The notes: generated by a model not told the origin, from the letters alone. A DNA stretch of 22,500 bases from Theodoxus fluviatilis (GCA_034096865.1 JAWQFJ010017488.1:1-22500); one strand, 5' to 3'. Numbered from the stretch's first letter, positions 1 to 9,656 are shown. Numbers and translations: made by a program.

Positions 1-2025
1 CAAGTTGGGGTTTGTAGCCTCAAAGTCTTTTTGAAGCCGTTTCATTCTTTTCGGTAGTACCTTCTGCTGAGTCATGCTCCGCTTGAGTACACTCCTTTTC
101 CCTGGTAGTGTGACGGCCACCTCTTCAAGAAAGTTCACTGCTGCCTGCGTCTTCACGCTGACCCGTTTGCGTTTGTACGGGCTCACCATCGTCAACTTCC
201 TTCCTGTTGTTCCGAGCATCAGCTTCCTCGCTGCCAACGATTTCTTGTCCCGCCTCGATTTTAGTTCATTTGCCTTTTTATTCACAGCTGACGCCACTTC
301 AGTGGCTCTCCTCGCCTTCCTACACTCGGAGCGTGCTGCATAGGCCTCTGTTTCCAGTCTCTCAATGCCTCTCATTAGAGTTGCTCCTGTCTCGCCTCCA
401 ATCGCCCGCATATTCTCCTTTGCCCTCTGAAATGCCTTGTATAATGCCCACGGTGTTGCAGTATTGGCTGATGGCGTTGCAGTGTTGGCTGATGGCGTTG
501 CAGTGTTGGCTGATGGTGTAGCAGTGTCAGCTGATGGTGTTGCAGTGTCAGCTGATGGTGTAGCAGAGTCAGCTGATGGTGTAGCAGCCGCTGGCGTATC
601 AGGACCTGGGCGCACCTGCTTGCTCCCTGAAACATAAATAGCATAGTATTACCAAGTGGCACAACTATGACATATTTCACAAACTAAATTTCCTTGAATG
701 TCATGATACAGGGAACAGTAACAGAAAACCGCTGAAAAAGGGGGGTAAAAAAAAATAAACAAAACAAAAACGTTACAGCAACCATAATTTCACAATGCAG
801 TTTTTCATGATGACAAATGATACTGAATAAATAAAATACATCTCAAGCAGCCTCAAATCATCACTAAAGTATGTATTGCAAAAATACCTGTTTCTTTTGA
901 CTCCTTCTTCTCTTGGTAGTATTTACGACACTTGATCCGGTTCCACTGCCACTTGTTGCCATTCCATCCTTCCCTCTCAGCTCTCTTTTCCGTTTTCCAC
1001 TTGAGTCGCTTTGCTGCTTTGTCGGCCTCCAATTTCTGTATTGCAGCCCTGGTCTGTGGAGGGGGAGGTTCACTAGCAGGTAAAAGGGATGCAGCTGCTT
1101 CCTTTTCGGCCTGGCGCTTCTTGGCTCTGATAAACAAAAACACAAACAAACACATTGAATTGCACTAAATGATTGCACTACTATCTAAAGGAGGGAGAGG
1201 TGGTGGGGGAGGGGGGGGGGATATATTTGCCACAAACCGAGAATGTTGCTTACCTCGACTTTGCCATACGCAGCCTGGACTTTTCACGGGTACGCTGCAG
1301 CGCTTCCTCATTCCCTGGCTCCTTTAACATCTGGCGATACAGTTGGCATTGAACGATGCCCTTTTGTTTCTTCTCCGCATGAAGTCCAGGGTTGGTCTCC
1401 TTTATTCTCTTTCTGTACTGTTTGCAATACTCTGCATTCGTCGTAGCTGCTGAGGCCTTCAACTTCACATCATGTGGACTGGATCTCCGTGGACGAAGAC
1501 CTGGCCCCAAACAACAACAAAATTTACATGAAAAAAAACCTAGGCAAGAAGGTTTTAAATTCACAATCTTTTGAATTTTTTTTTTCATGGAGGGGGGGGG
1601 GGGGGGGGGGGAGTGTTTGGGGTTTGGGGGAAGGGGGGGATTGGGGGAGGGGCGGGGGGAGTAAATATTGCCTCTATGCTAACCCAAGTGCATTTAAAAG
1701 CTTCTGGATCTGGACATTCCAAAATCGCAACACTGACATGATTGTCCTTTCCTGAATCGCAACCTTGACATGAACAGAACCATGTCTGAGATCAATTATT
1801 TCTCCACGTTTGGTCACTAAAATCGCGCGGGGGAAAAAACTTGCCGGACGATAGTATTTTTCTTGTACCAAATTTGCCTCCCAAAAGCAGCAACCATTTA
1901 TTATAAGCTAAATCAATGTGTAGTATGAAGAATTATCAGTCAATCGCAACAATTCGTCAATCGCAACACCGTCTCTTTGTCAAACAGTAAAACATTTTCT
2001 TACCTTGACAGCTCGTTGTCGCCAT
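1..2025 (-). CDS. Uncharacterised basic coiled-coil-like protein, 5' four exons (3' end outside window)
   Basis: I assembled this from the minus strand. Exon 1 is 2025-2004 (ATG, 7 codons + 1 base, donor CAAG/GTAAGA). Exon 2 is 1500-1254 (donor CGAG/GTAAGC). Exon 3 is 1126-888 (acceptor TTTATCAG, donor ACAG/GTATTT). Exon 4 is 626-1 (acceptor ATGTTTCAG), open to the window edge. The phases (1, 2, 1) match at all three junctions, and the joined frame is open for 378 codons, which strongly supports the model. The protein starts MATTSCQGLRPRRSSP, then has a basic stretch with AEYCKQYRKRIKETNP, Lys/Arg/Glu-rich segments (residues about 40-170), a Thr/Pro/Ser/Ala heptad repeat, and an ELKSRRDKK / SPYKRKRVSVKTQAAVNFLE region. 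This order resembles uncharacterised multi-copy proteins I recall from fish and invertebrate genomes, possibly DNA-binding or transposon-derived. That is memory-based inference; no function is assigned. An ETS-like ACCGGAAAT (2045-2053) lies just upstream of the start. Confidence 0.75.
452..590 (-). repeat. Coding 21-bp minisatellite (TPSANTA heptads)
   Basis: About 6.5 copies of a 21-bp unit (GGTGTTGCAGTGTTGGCTGAT on plus, or close variants). Being a multiple of three, it stays in frame and encodes on the minus strand a heptad of the type TPSA(N/D)TA in exon 4 of the gene at 1-2025. Distal copies read N and proximal copies read D, so the array has begun to diverge by block. Confidence 0.9.
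1191..1222 (+). repeat. Poly-G-rich tract in intron 2 of the 1-2025 gene
   Basis: GGAGGGAGAGGTGGTGGGGG followed by a run of ten or more G on plus. It lies between exon 2 (ends 1254) and exon 3 (starts 1126) of the minus-strand gene, so the transcript would carry C-runs here. It is low-complexity sequence that could form a G-quadruplex on the plus strand. Confidence 0.8.
1591..1663 (+). repeat. Homopolymeric G20 and further G-runs
   Basis: An uninterrupted run of about 20 G (1592-1611) is followed by G-runs of 4 to 7 separated by short T/A spacers up to 1663. It sits in intron 1 (1501-2003) of the minus-strand gene. The remainder of that intron (1664-2003) shows no recognisable element. The exact length of the G run may be uncertain because such runs are error-prone in sequencing. 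Confidence 0.85.
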
Positions 2026-2683
2026 GATTTGAAGCCAATCTTCACACCGGAAATGCCGCAGAAGCAAAGCTAGCTGTTTCCGTGCTTTCGTATCAAATAC
2101 TCTCGCAATTTCGTTGTAAAAAATGCAAAAATAACGACATTTGTCAATCGTAACTTACTGACATGATGCCCCATCGAAAATTTTAAATGCTAGATACGAT
2201 GAATTTACGCATTCTGACTCGAAGAAAGAAACTGCTTTCAGTTCCTTGAATACCAAACTATCGTTTTTATCAAAGATGGCGGCCATCCTCACGCCAAGAC
2301 CGGTGAAAATCGAATCGGTAAACAACTCGGTCTTCTGACATGAACCCCTCGAAAAAAAAGGGTATTTTTAGCGCGAGTTTTTCAGTAGATTCCGGTTCTA
2401 ATTACCATTATTGTACATTCTTCAAAGAGTTGCATGCATGGTTGTATCAAATACACCGATTGAAACCATCCCAGTGATGCAGATCATGAAAAATCGAAGT
2501 TTTCCCCGAGGACTCCAAAATGTCCAAAATTTTTCGGGGCCGTTTCCGGTGTATTTATGAAACTTTTTATTCTTTTATTTAACATTCACAACTCCATCAA
2601 GCTTAAAAACACTCAAAAAGCATTCTTCAAACTCCCCTTTTCAAAGCACAATTCATGTAAACATGCTGGGATAATTCAGTTTA
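2026..2683. other. Intergenic: putative promoter of the 1-2025 gene plus AT-rich sequence
   Basis: No coding region is recognised. An ETS-like ACCGGAAAT is at 2045-2053. A YY1-type AAGATGGCGGCCATC is at 2273-2287; it is partly palindromic and reads as a GATGGC motif on both strands. Both are typical of TATA-less animal promoters and fit the minus-strand start at 2025. 2400-2680 is AT-rich and separates this promoter from the transposase remnant. Confidence 0.35.
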
Positions 2684-3985
2684 TTACAATTTCTTTCCAA
2701 AAACACATGGGTCAGAAATGGCACATTTTGGCAAAGCCTCATATACAGGGCCCTTCTCCTTCCCCTGCAGAGCTCTTCTTATGCTAGCTTGGGCCAGTCT
2801 CACTTTTCTCCTTCTTTCTTTCTCCTTGGTGCTCACCATCCATGCGAGCAACTTCTTTCACTTGATAACCCAGCGAACACCCAACTTCACTGTGTGTCTG
2901 CCCTCTGGAAGTCCTTCAGCAGACATGTACCTCAAGGTGGCCTCTCATGCTGCACTGAGCTCCCCTTTTGACAGTAGAACAGCCACTTCTACTCTGTTCT
3001 TGGATGGGAAGGAAATTTGGACACACAGCATGCATGCAAATACTAAATTTGATAAAATTTGCAAATGAAAGTGATAATTTAAAGTCAAAATCTCTTGGAA
3101 GTAACTTACAGATTACAAGAAGCCACCAGACTGATATGCAGGGCCCCCCTCCCATCAAATGAGACAGAAATATCCAGTGTCATCCTCCTGCAAGTCTGGA
3201 TAGATTTTCTTGTAGGCTTGTCTCACATGTTTGACAGCCTCTGACCTCACACAGTTCTGATGGTCTGGCGTGGACTTGAAGATCACATCACAGTGGTTGT
3301 GGAAGGTCCTAGGATGCATGCCAGAAAGGTTCATATACTCACAAAATTTGTTGAATTTGTAAACACCAAGCCCTGCAAGTATGCTCGCAACAACTGCTCT
3401 TCTGTTGATCTCAAAAGTCTTTTGAGATGTCAGTCTCTTACTAGTATGACACTTTGATAAGGTGGCACCACATGAATTGCAGCACAGAGTCATTACAGCT
3501 GCTAAGCCCTTCACTTGAGAGTTATCACATCTGATTTCAACCCCCTGGAGTTCACATTTAGGGCACAGAAGTGGTTCTATCACAGCGTTAGCTTCATTGA
3601 AATCAATGATGGTGCTTGAAGTCGGACGCGAGGCGACAGTTGGTGAGTGTTCGAGCGATGCACGACCTACCACTTCTTCACCGAGGCGTGGACGTTTGCC
3701 ACTGGGCCCTGGTACAGCAGATGATGCAGATGAACGCTTCCAGGACCCTCGAAGTCCAGATGAAGTACTTGGTTGAGGTGAATCCGGCCTCGAGGTCTCT
3801 TGAAATGCAGCGGACGCACGTGCTTCTGTTGTTGTTCGTCGAGTCGACTCGAAGGCAGATGCAGCGAAGCGGTCTGCCTCTTCTCTTGGTGCCCAGCGTT
3901 TCTTTCGAGCTTCGGCAAGGTGTTCTTTTCTCTTTTTCGATTTTCGGCTATGATACTGGACTGTGCGTTGCTTCGTTCGACCCAT
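2684..3985 (-). pseudogene. Mutator-like transposase, frameshifted and internally deleted
   Basis: The N-terminal part (3985 to about 3175) is open from MGRTKQRTVQYHSRKSKKRK through a Ser/Pro-rich linker to a Cys-rich zinc-binding-like block (CPKCELQG...CCNSCG) and a FEINRRAVVASILAGLGVYK segment. This block order is typical of the invertebrate Mutator-like transposase domain family as I recall it. A one-base frame change follows: the next conserved stretch, DISVSFDG (3174-3151), is in a different frame from the upstream ORF, which stops at 3155. That stretch normally carries the first catalytic Asp. The DDE core that should follow is missing. The C-terminal tail reappears at 2992-2684 (VEVAVLLSKGELSAA, then a Lys/Arg-rich KEKERRRKVRLAQASIRRAL and GKEKGPVYEA) with two in-frame TGA stops (2947-2945, 2860-2858). 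It is therefore a dead copy. No terminal inverted repeats were found with certainty. Confidence 0.65.
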
Positions 3986-4170
3986 AATTTGCGCATGACG
4001 AGCGAAAACAATATCGAAGCGAGTGTAATCTCACACAAAGGCAGCCATGTTGTTTACTCCGCGAGCCAATCAGGCGGCTTGAATAAATCACGTGATCAGT
4101 TTCATCCAATGGTTCTCATGCTTTCTTGAGCTCCTTTGCGATGGAAAACAGCTTCTGATTGGCTTATACC
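3986..4170 (-). promoter_or_regulatory. CCAAT-containing upstream region of the transposase remnant
   Basis: Three CCAAT-type boxes (4066-4070, 4106-4110 and, on the opposite strand, 4158-4162) lie within 180 bp upstream of the minus-strand ATG at 3985. A GGCAGCCATGTTGTTTAC segment is at 4040-4057; a similar AAGGCAGCCATCTTGTCTCC occurs at 7281-7300. This arrangement fits a TATA-less promoter. It is inference from motifs only. Confidence 0.3.
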
Positions 4171-4489
4171 AACAGATAGAGCTACAGACTATTAATATTC
4201 ATGAGGTGCACATGCCAAGCTTTCCAACGGTATATGGCTTGCCGCAATCGCACAAACGAAATATTTTCTGATCGCTGGAAGAAAGGAGCTATTTGTACTC
4301 AACAAAAAAACTTTGTTTCGGAAAAAAGCAGACAGTACCAATTAAATTGTGCTATTTTAGTACTTTTTAACGTGATTTGAACCATATGAGTAGCAGAGAG
4401 GTAATCTAGGATGGTTCAAGAACGAACGGACACAAAAATCTGAAAATCGAAGATTTTGTCATTTTGAACCCCATTTACACCAGAACATA
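4171..4489. other. Unassigned AT-rich intergenic segment
   Basis: No open frame, RNA gene or repeat boundary could be supported. It probably contains the outer end of the Mutator-like element, but no inverted partner near 2540-2680 was convincing. Confidence 0.3.
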
Positions 4490-5225
4490 GCCTTAAGTCT
4501 ATCAATACCAAATGTGGCATGATGGTGTATGATGACAAGGCCTCAAAAAACATACATAGTGACTTGTCCTTGCTTCAAGGTCAAGGTCGCAGGGGCCATA
4601 AATGTTGTCTAAAAAACAGTCATTTTTCACATTTTCTCAATTTTCTCTGAAGTTTTTGAGATTGGATACCTGACCTACATATGGTATATAGGGCAATGTA
4701 ATCCCTATCTTTTAATACCAGTTTGATTAACCTTGCTTCAAGGTCAAGGTCACAGGAGCTCTTCAAAGTTGGATTGTATACATATTTTGAAGTGACCTTG
4801 ACCCTGAACTATGGAAGATAACTGTTTCAAACTTAATTATTATGTGGGGCACATGTTATACTTTCATCATGAGACACATTTGGTCACATATCATCAAGGT
4901 CAAGGTCACTTTGACCCTTATGAAATGTGACCAAAATGGGGTAGTGAACCACTAAAAGTGACCATATCTCATGGTAGAAAGTGCCAATAAGCACCATTGT
5001 GCTTCCTATGTCTTGAATTAACAGCTTTGTGTTGCATGACCTTGGATGACCTTGACCTTGGGTCAAGGTCACATGTAATTTGGTAGGAAAAAAGTGTAAA
5101 GCAGTTCTTAGTGTATGATGTCATTGGTAGGCTTAGTTGTTTGACCTTGACCTTGAAGGTCACCTGAAGGTCAAGGTCATATAAAGGTCAAGGTCAAGCA
5201 TGTGAGTCGTATGGGCTTTGCCCTT
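4490..5225. repeat. Interspersed repeat rich in TCAAGGTCA nuclear-receptor half-sites
   Basis: At least a dozen TCAAGGTCA or AGGTCA sites occur on both strands, many as overlapping TCAAGGTCAAGGTCA pairs: 4575-4589, 4738-4752, 4793-4801 (minus), 4894-4908, 5047-5060 (minus), 5063-5072, then 5142-5195 with inverted and direct copies. The right end is GTATGGGCTTTGCCCTTCTT with an 11-nt GGGC-TTT-GCCC hairpin (5209-5230). TCAAGGTCA is the extended half-site of NR5A (FTZ-F1/SF-1) and ERR orphan receptors. I recall this as a common dispersed repeat type in molluscs. Frames such as TLTQGQGH and FKVKVKQL are its translation shadows. Confidence 0.7.
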
Positions 5226-5237
5226 CTTGTTTGTTTT

Positions 5238-5261
5238 GTTTTACCCTAAAACATTTTCAGA
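5238..5261 (+). repeat. 24-nt direct repeat, left copy
   Basis: An exact 24-nt match to 6371-6394 (GTTTTACCCTAAAACATTTT plus CAGA), continuing with GTAT after one mismatch. It lies immediately right of the half-site-rich repeat and 12 bp left of the inverted-repeat transposon. Confidence 0.8.
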
Positions 5262-5273
5262 TGTATTTGCAAG

Positions 5274-6181
5274 TAAGGCCAAAAAAAAAGAAGGTGTGGT
5301 TAAGGTAACATAGCCCCCCAAAATAGGGAAAGTAGGTCGGCAATAACTTTTTTTTAATTTTAACTTTTTATTTCTCGTGGAAACCAAATTAAACCTACTC
5401 GACTTGGAAATAAGTGTGCGAACAGACAGCGGATATTCCCTTTGAACAATTTTGACTTAACTTTTCTTGGAGTTAGGTAAAGAAAAGCATTGACTTACCA
5501 GTGAAAATATGGCTGATAATTGATATGAGATTGTCTGTCCTTCTAGTGTCAGTATCATGTGACCAACCATCGGTGCCCCTAACGTGAACCAGATGTAATT
5601 GAAATGTATCAGGAACTTGTGCTGCATGTTGATCATCCTCTTCTTCCTCACTCTCGGCTTGCAACACTTCACATTTGAAATGTATCGCCTTCAGTCCAAA
5701 CGTGTCCCCGACCTCTCCAACAGTCAAACCCCAAGCCAACTCAAACCCATCCCCATCTACTTTGCATGCGATCACATCACCGTAGCCACGAGCGACCACC
5801 CCATATTTTTTCATGTTCAATTCAGGATGAATGTTAAGAAAAACTTCCGTCATCGATGCCGTCTCTGGATATGCGGAAATATGCTTATTGCCGTCTTGAT
5901 GGTCACATTTTGAGGTAACAGTCGCCACCAAACGTTCGCGGCACGCCATTTTTGTTTGTTTTCAGAACGAGGCTTGAGGAACGAGGTAAGTTACTGCGCC
6001 CTGCGTCGTCTGTAACTACACAGGTTGTTTCCTGAGACTGAACGATCGATCTCTCCCTCAACCCACAACTTTGATATTAAAAAAAAACTTCAACATTTTC
6101 AATAAAAAGATGTAGGGTCGGCGCCCCAGAATAGGGTAGGTCGGGTTACCGTAACCACACCATTTATTTTTTTTGGCCTAA
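5274..6181. mobile_element. PIF/Harbinger-like inverted-repeat transposon with TAA duplication
   Basis: The left terminus is GGCCAAAAAAAAAGAAGGTG (from 5277) continuing TGGTTAAGGTAAC. The right terminus read on minus (from 6178) is GGCCAAAAAAAATAAATGGT continuing GTGGTTACGGTAAC. This makes terminal inverted repeats of about 33 bp with few differences. Both ends are flanked by TAA (5274-5276 and 6179-6181), a 3-bp target duplication. A 3-bp TWA-type duplication with GGCC-type ends is characteristic of PIF/Harbinger; the superfamily call is inference because no transposase is present. The body is 902 bp and holds one minus-strand exon (5499-5949). Confidence 0.65.
5499..5949 (-). CDS. Intact 150-codon first exon inside the inverted-repeat transposon
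   Basis: The minus-strand frame opens at ATG 5949 (MACRERLVATVTSKCDHQ) and stays open to a consensus donor ACTG/GTAAGT at 5499/5498. Reading past the donor gives a stop seven codons later (5473). Visible features are an acidic run (ESEEEEDDQ, around residue 100), two Cys in the first 90 residues and a hydrophobic tail LISIISHIF. There is no signal peptide and no transposase motif. I do not recognise the family. The exon lies entirely between the element's inverted repeats, so it is either a gene fragment captured by the transposon or the element's own accessory protein. No downstream exon was identified. Confidence 0.45.
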
Positions 6182-6824
6182 TCAAAAGCTGTTGTATTCT
6201 TGAATAAATAGATCAGTGTAGGAAAACACAGTGACTCCCAGTGCTACGACTGATGTGTTGTCAGTTGTGGTCGTAGTGTAGATCGAGACTGAGAGGAGCG
6301 GAAGCTTGATTCAGATGAAAATGACTTGGCTGACTTCCCTAGTAATTGTGGGATTTTTTGTTTTGTTTTAGTTTTACCCTAAAACATTTTCAGAAGTATC
6401 TCCATTACTTGGAGACTCTATCTAGCAATGCCAGACCATTTTTAAAACTTTACAACATGATTTCAATGTATAGATATAATTGTAGTGCTCACTGATCTGA
6501 TTAAAATGCAATTTAAATTTTTGAAATCGGATGAGTAGAACCAAAGTTATGGTCAATCTATTGTCGAAAATATTTAGTAAGATTTGTTAAGACCCCCAGA
6601 TTTGAGATGGCACCGGCCTGATCACTGAAATTATACTTATTTCAGCATAGTTCTTACAATAATAGAAATATCTTAATGAAACTTTCCAAGTTACTAAAAA
6701 AACACATGCCGAATTCATTGGCGTCATCAAAAATTGTCTTTGACGTGATTTTTGTTGACTAATTTGCATACAGTTACATGATTTATACTTTTTCGCTATT
6801 TGTTTTAATAAAACTCAGTGAATG
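6182..6824. other. Intergenic segment with a hairpin and a 24-nt direct repeat
   Basis: No gene is recognised. A CTACGAC (6244-6250) / GTCGTAG (6270-6276) inverted repeat forms a small hairpin. The second copy of the 24-nt direct repeat is at 6371-6394. The rest is AT-rich. Confidence 0.4.
6371..6394 (+). repeat. 24-nt direct repeat, right copy
   Basis: Identical to 5238-5261; the two copies are 1133 bp apart and bracket the inverted-repeat transposon. Upstream flanks share TGTTTTGTTTT-like runs, so the matching block may be a little longer. Confidence 0.8.
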
Positions 6825-6843
6825 TTAACCCTTTCCGTGGTAG

Positions 6844-6904
6844 TCGCGAACTGGTTCGCGATAAGCATTGCCGGCTGTCAGTGGTTATCGCGGACTAGTT
6901 CGCG
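6844..6904. repeat. Pair of CG-rich palindromes at the left end of the piggyBac-like element
   Basis: TCGCGAAC-TG-GTTCGCGA (6844-6861) is a perfect 8+2+8 palindrome. CGCGGAC-TA-GTTCGCG (6889-6904) is a diverged second copy with one mismatch. They start 15 bp inside the TTAA-CCC terminus. Confidence 0.8.
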
Positions 6905-8524
6905 GGCCACACCCGCTCAACTGGAGGCATTCCAGCATTGCACAAGGCCCTTCTATTTATAGCCTGATGGATCGTGAAGCAAGATAGGACCTTTGTTAAC
7001 GCTCAAAAGTAGGCCGATTGCCAACAGAGGTCACATGGAAGCTGGGTGCGAGAAGAGGATGCATCGGTGCGGGCTCATAACGCACAACTGATGTCGAGTG
7101 ATCTGCCGGATGATCTGTACTTGCGCTGCCACTCTTTTCCTCCTTTGCAAGTCTTGCTTTCGCTAGCTGCCGATTTCTTTGGTTGCTTTTCTTTCCTTTG
7201 AAGGCATGTACAGTGTGGTACTATTATTTAGGCCTGGTAACAGCGTTAAAAGTACGAGAGAGCGCTTAAGAGTCGAACGAAAGGCAGCCATCTTGTCTCC
7301 AAGCATTTGGAGCGAATGGAGCTCTCTCATTGGTTCATTCGTGTCAGCTGACCTGAAAGGCTTGAATCTATCCCTTGCAAATGATCATATAGCTCTTTGT
7401 ACACGAAGCCAAGAGCAGTTATCTCCCTTGCACTGGTTAAATGAGATTCCGCGCTTTCGATCGATACCAAACATGCGAAGGTTTGTTCAAAGTTTCTATA
7501 CGTTGCCAAGGCCCAAACATTGGCATTTTATGAGCAAAAATTGTGCAACAACACTTTTGTAAGGGTGGGTCATCTGTTTTATTTATGGTTTTTGCACAGA
7601 AAGATGCTATTTTCAAGCTCAACCTTACTAGATTGGCATTGTTGAATCATTGTAACAATGATTGTTGAGGGTTCAAAGAGTGCAAAAAACCACAAATCTC
7701 AAAATCGACCATGCAAGCCCAAATGATCAATTTTCACTGCCGTGTCTCCCCTTTAGATATTCATAAATAAATGTATGTTCATTACACAGAGGAAATGCTT
7801 GCTTTGTGGTATTTTGTGTCCAATTCTGAGCATTTTTTGTACACATTGTGTTTGTCAATGTTTAATAGTTTCTGAGCTATGTTAATTAGAAAAGCGGAGG
7901 GGTGTTTTTGAAAAAACAAGTCTGTAATTAGGTACCGGCAGTCAAAAATTAGATTTGTGCTTTTGTTTATGAAATGTGTTTTTATGGAAAGTGGTAACAA
8001 ATACAAGAAAAACAACAAAAAAAGTAAGTGGCTAGCTTTATTAGTTCCCGAGATATTGCTCATCAAAGTCGCGACCCTGAGCGAAGGCCAAAATAAACAA
8101 AGATTTCAGCAATTTTACAACTTTATCATTGTTTACACTAATACAGCACAGTTCAGATATTGACATATTCTTAAAATAGAAGTTGCTGCCAGTAGGAATC
8201 TGCAATAAGAAACATGCCTGCAGGAAGGGTAAAGCAGAGATATCATGCCAAAGTGGCTTCAAAATGACTTCAAAAGAGCATGAATATTGCCCAGGGGGGC
8301 ATGTTTACAGGTCTGTAGTTCTCATAATAAGGGACACAGAGGCCTCAAAATCCATTTTCACACCTCGATGTACATATATATTAAGCCTAATTTTATTTTA
8401 GCAATACACTTTAGTGGAAAAAAAGTTATAGGGCTTCACAATTGACAAAATCCTCAATTTCCACGACGGAAATCGGCAGTTTTTAACTAAATTTCACTTT
8501 AAAGACCAATATCTTCAGAACTAT

Positions 8525-8935
8525 GGCAGTCTGAGTATTCAAATTTGGCCTGTAGTTTATGGACACAATATGCAACAGACAAACATTCAAATTCAATACT
8601 TTAAGTTAGTAGTTAGAACTAAATGTACTTGTGAAAGTAAAAAAGTGCAAGTTTTTAGTGGTCGCACAGTGGGAAAAGTGAACTTAAAGACAATTATCTT
8701 CAAATCTATTCAAGGGTCAACTTTCTAATTTGGTATGCAATTTATGCACAGACTAAGCAACTCTAAAACATTCACAATTCAATAGTCAGAAAATGCAAAA
8801 CATAATTATGAGGAATTTATGCCCGTTTCAGTGGTAAAACTGGAAAACTTACCTTCACATGGACAGCAGAAAAGACTCAAGTCAAGAGTATTCAAATTTG
8901 GTCTACAGTTTATGTACATATCAAACAACTCAAAA
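8525..8935 (+). repeat. Three degenerate ~180-bp tandem copies inside the piggyBac-like element
   Basis: A segment of the form GTATTCAAATTTGGCCTGTA followed by GTTTATG, then CA-rich sequence, recurs near 8535, 8722 (more diverged, TTTCTAATTTGGTATGCAAT) and 8889 (GTATTCAAATTTGGTCTACA). Spacing is about 170-187 bp. No coding capacity is recognised. Confidence 0.5.
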
Positions 8936-9567
8936 AGATTCAGAATCAACACAAGATTCTATAGTTGTAACAATAGTCATAACAAAAATATGCAAAAAAG
9001 GGTCAATGTCAGTACACTGAATTTCAGTACCAGAGCACAAACGGTTCATAATATGAATGCATATATGTACAACTACAATCTCCTATTAATTGCCAGGGTG
9101 AGCAGCAAGGTAGTTTTTACAGTCACTGTACATCTCACTGAGATCAGCAGGGGGGAACTGAAAATAAAAAAAGAATGTTTTAGCTGCGAGTTGCAACTAC
9201 TGAACTAGCTGAGTTCTGTGGAAACAGACGACAGAAAGGCTTCGATTCACAACTTCCGGTTCAACCACTTGTGTTTGAAATCACGTTTTATGCATCTAAA
9301 CTATGAAAAACAACTGCATCAATACACAAATACCCTTAAAACGTTTTCCTCCATCAGCAGGTGCAATATTTTGACCAGTTGCTTTGACTTTAAAAAATCA
9401 GTGACTTCAATACGAGGACAACCGGCGCATCAGATCTGCAATCGGTCTTTGTCAAAAATCGACTGAGAGTTCAACGTCATTTTCAAATATTTTCACGAAA
9501 TAAAATCAATAATCCGTCTACAAAAACAACCATAAGATTCTTCTTTTTAAAATAAACGTTCACTTAC

Positions 9568-9656
9568 CGAAATATCGTTCGATTTTCTGGAGAAATGACG
9601 AAGTGAAACAGTCCGGTGGAGCGGAAGATTTTTCCGTGTCGACCACGTTGAGACAT
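9568..9656 (-). CDS. Candidate first exon with promoter motif inside the piggyBac-like element
   Basis: ATG at 9656 opens 29 codons (MSQRGRHGKIF...FHFVISPEN) ending in the donor TTTCG/GTAAGTG (9568/9567). A GCGCATGCGC NRF1-type motif lies about 25-40 bp upstream (around 9681-9692). A plausible terminal exon on the same strand is 9157-9086: acceptor TTTTATTTTCAG, then FPPADLSEMYSDCKNYLAAH plus PGN and a stop. Joining the two directly puts the latter in a different frame, so either an unseen exon intervenes or one of the two is spurious. The product is not recognised. Confidence 0.3.

Noticed and set aside
4884..5163. Minus-strand frames with TLTQGQGHP and FKVKVKQL
   Set aside because: They are translations of the TCAAGGTCA-rich repeat.
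5209..5230. Helitron 3' end suggested by the GGGC-TTT-GCCC hairpin
   Set aside because: No CTRR terminus at the expected distance and no 5' TC end identified.
7179..7562. 127-codon plus-strand frame near the left end of the piggyBac-like element
   Set aside because: No conserved motif of piggyBac transposase (no DDD context) and no supporting splice or promoter signals.
9218..9466. 82-codon plus-strand frame inside the piggyBac-like element
   Set aside because: No recognisable family, no promoter or splice context; composition looks like chance AT-rich sequence.
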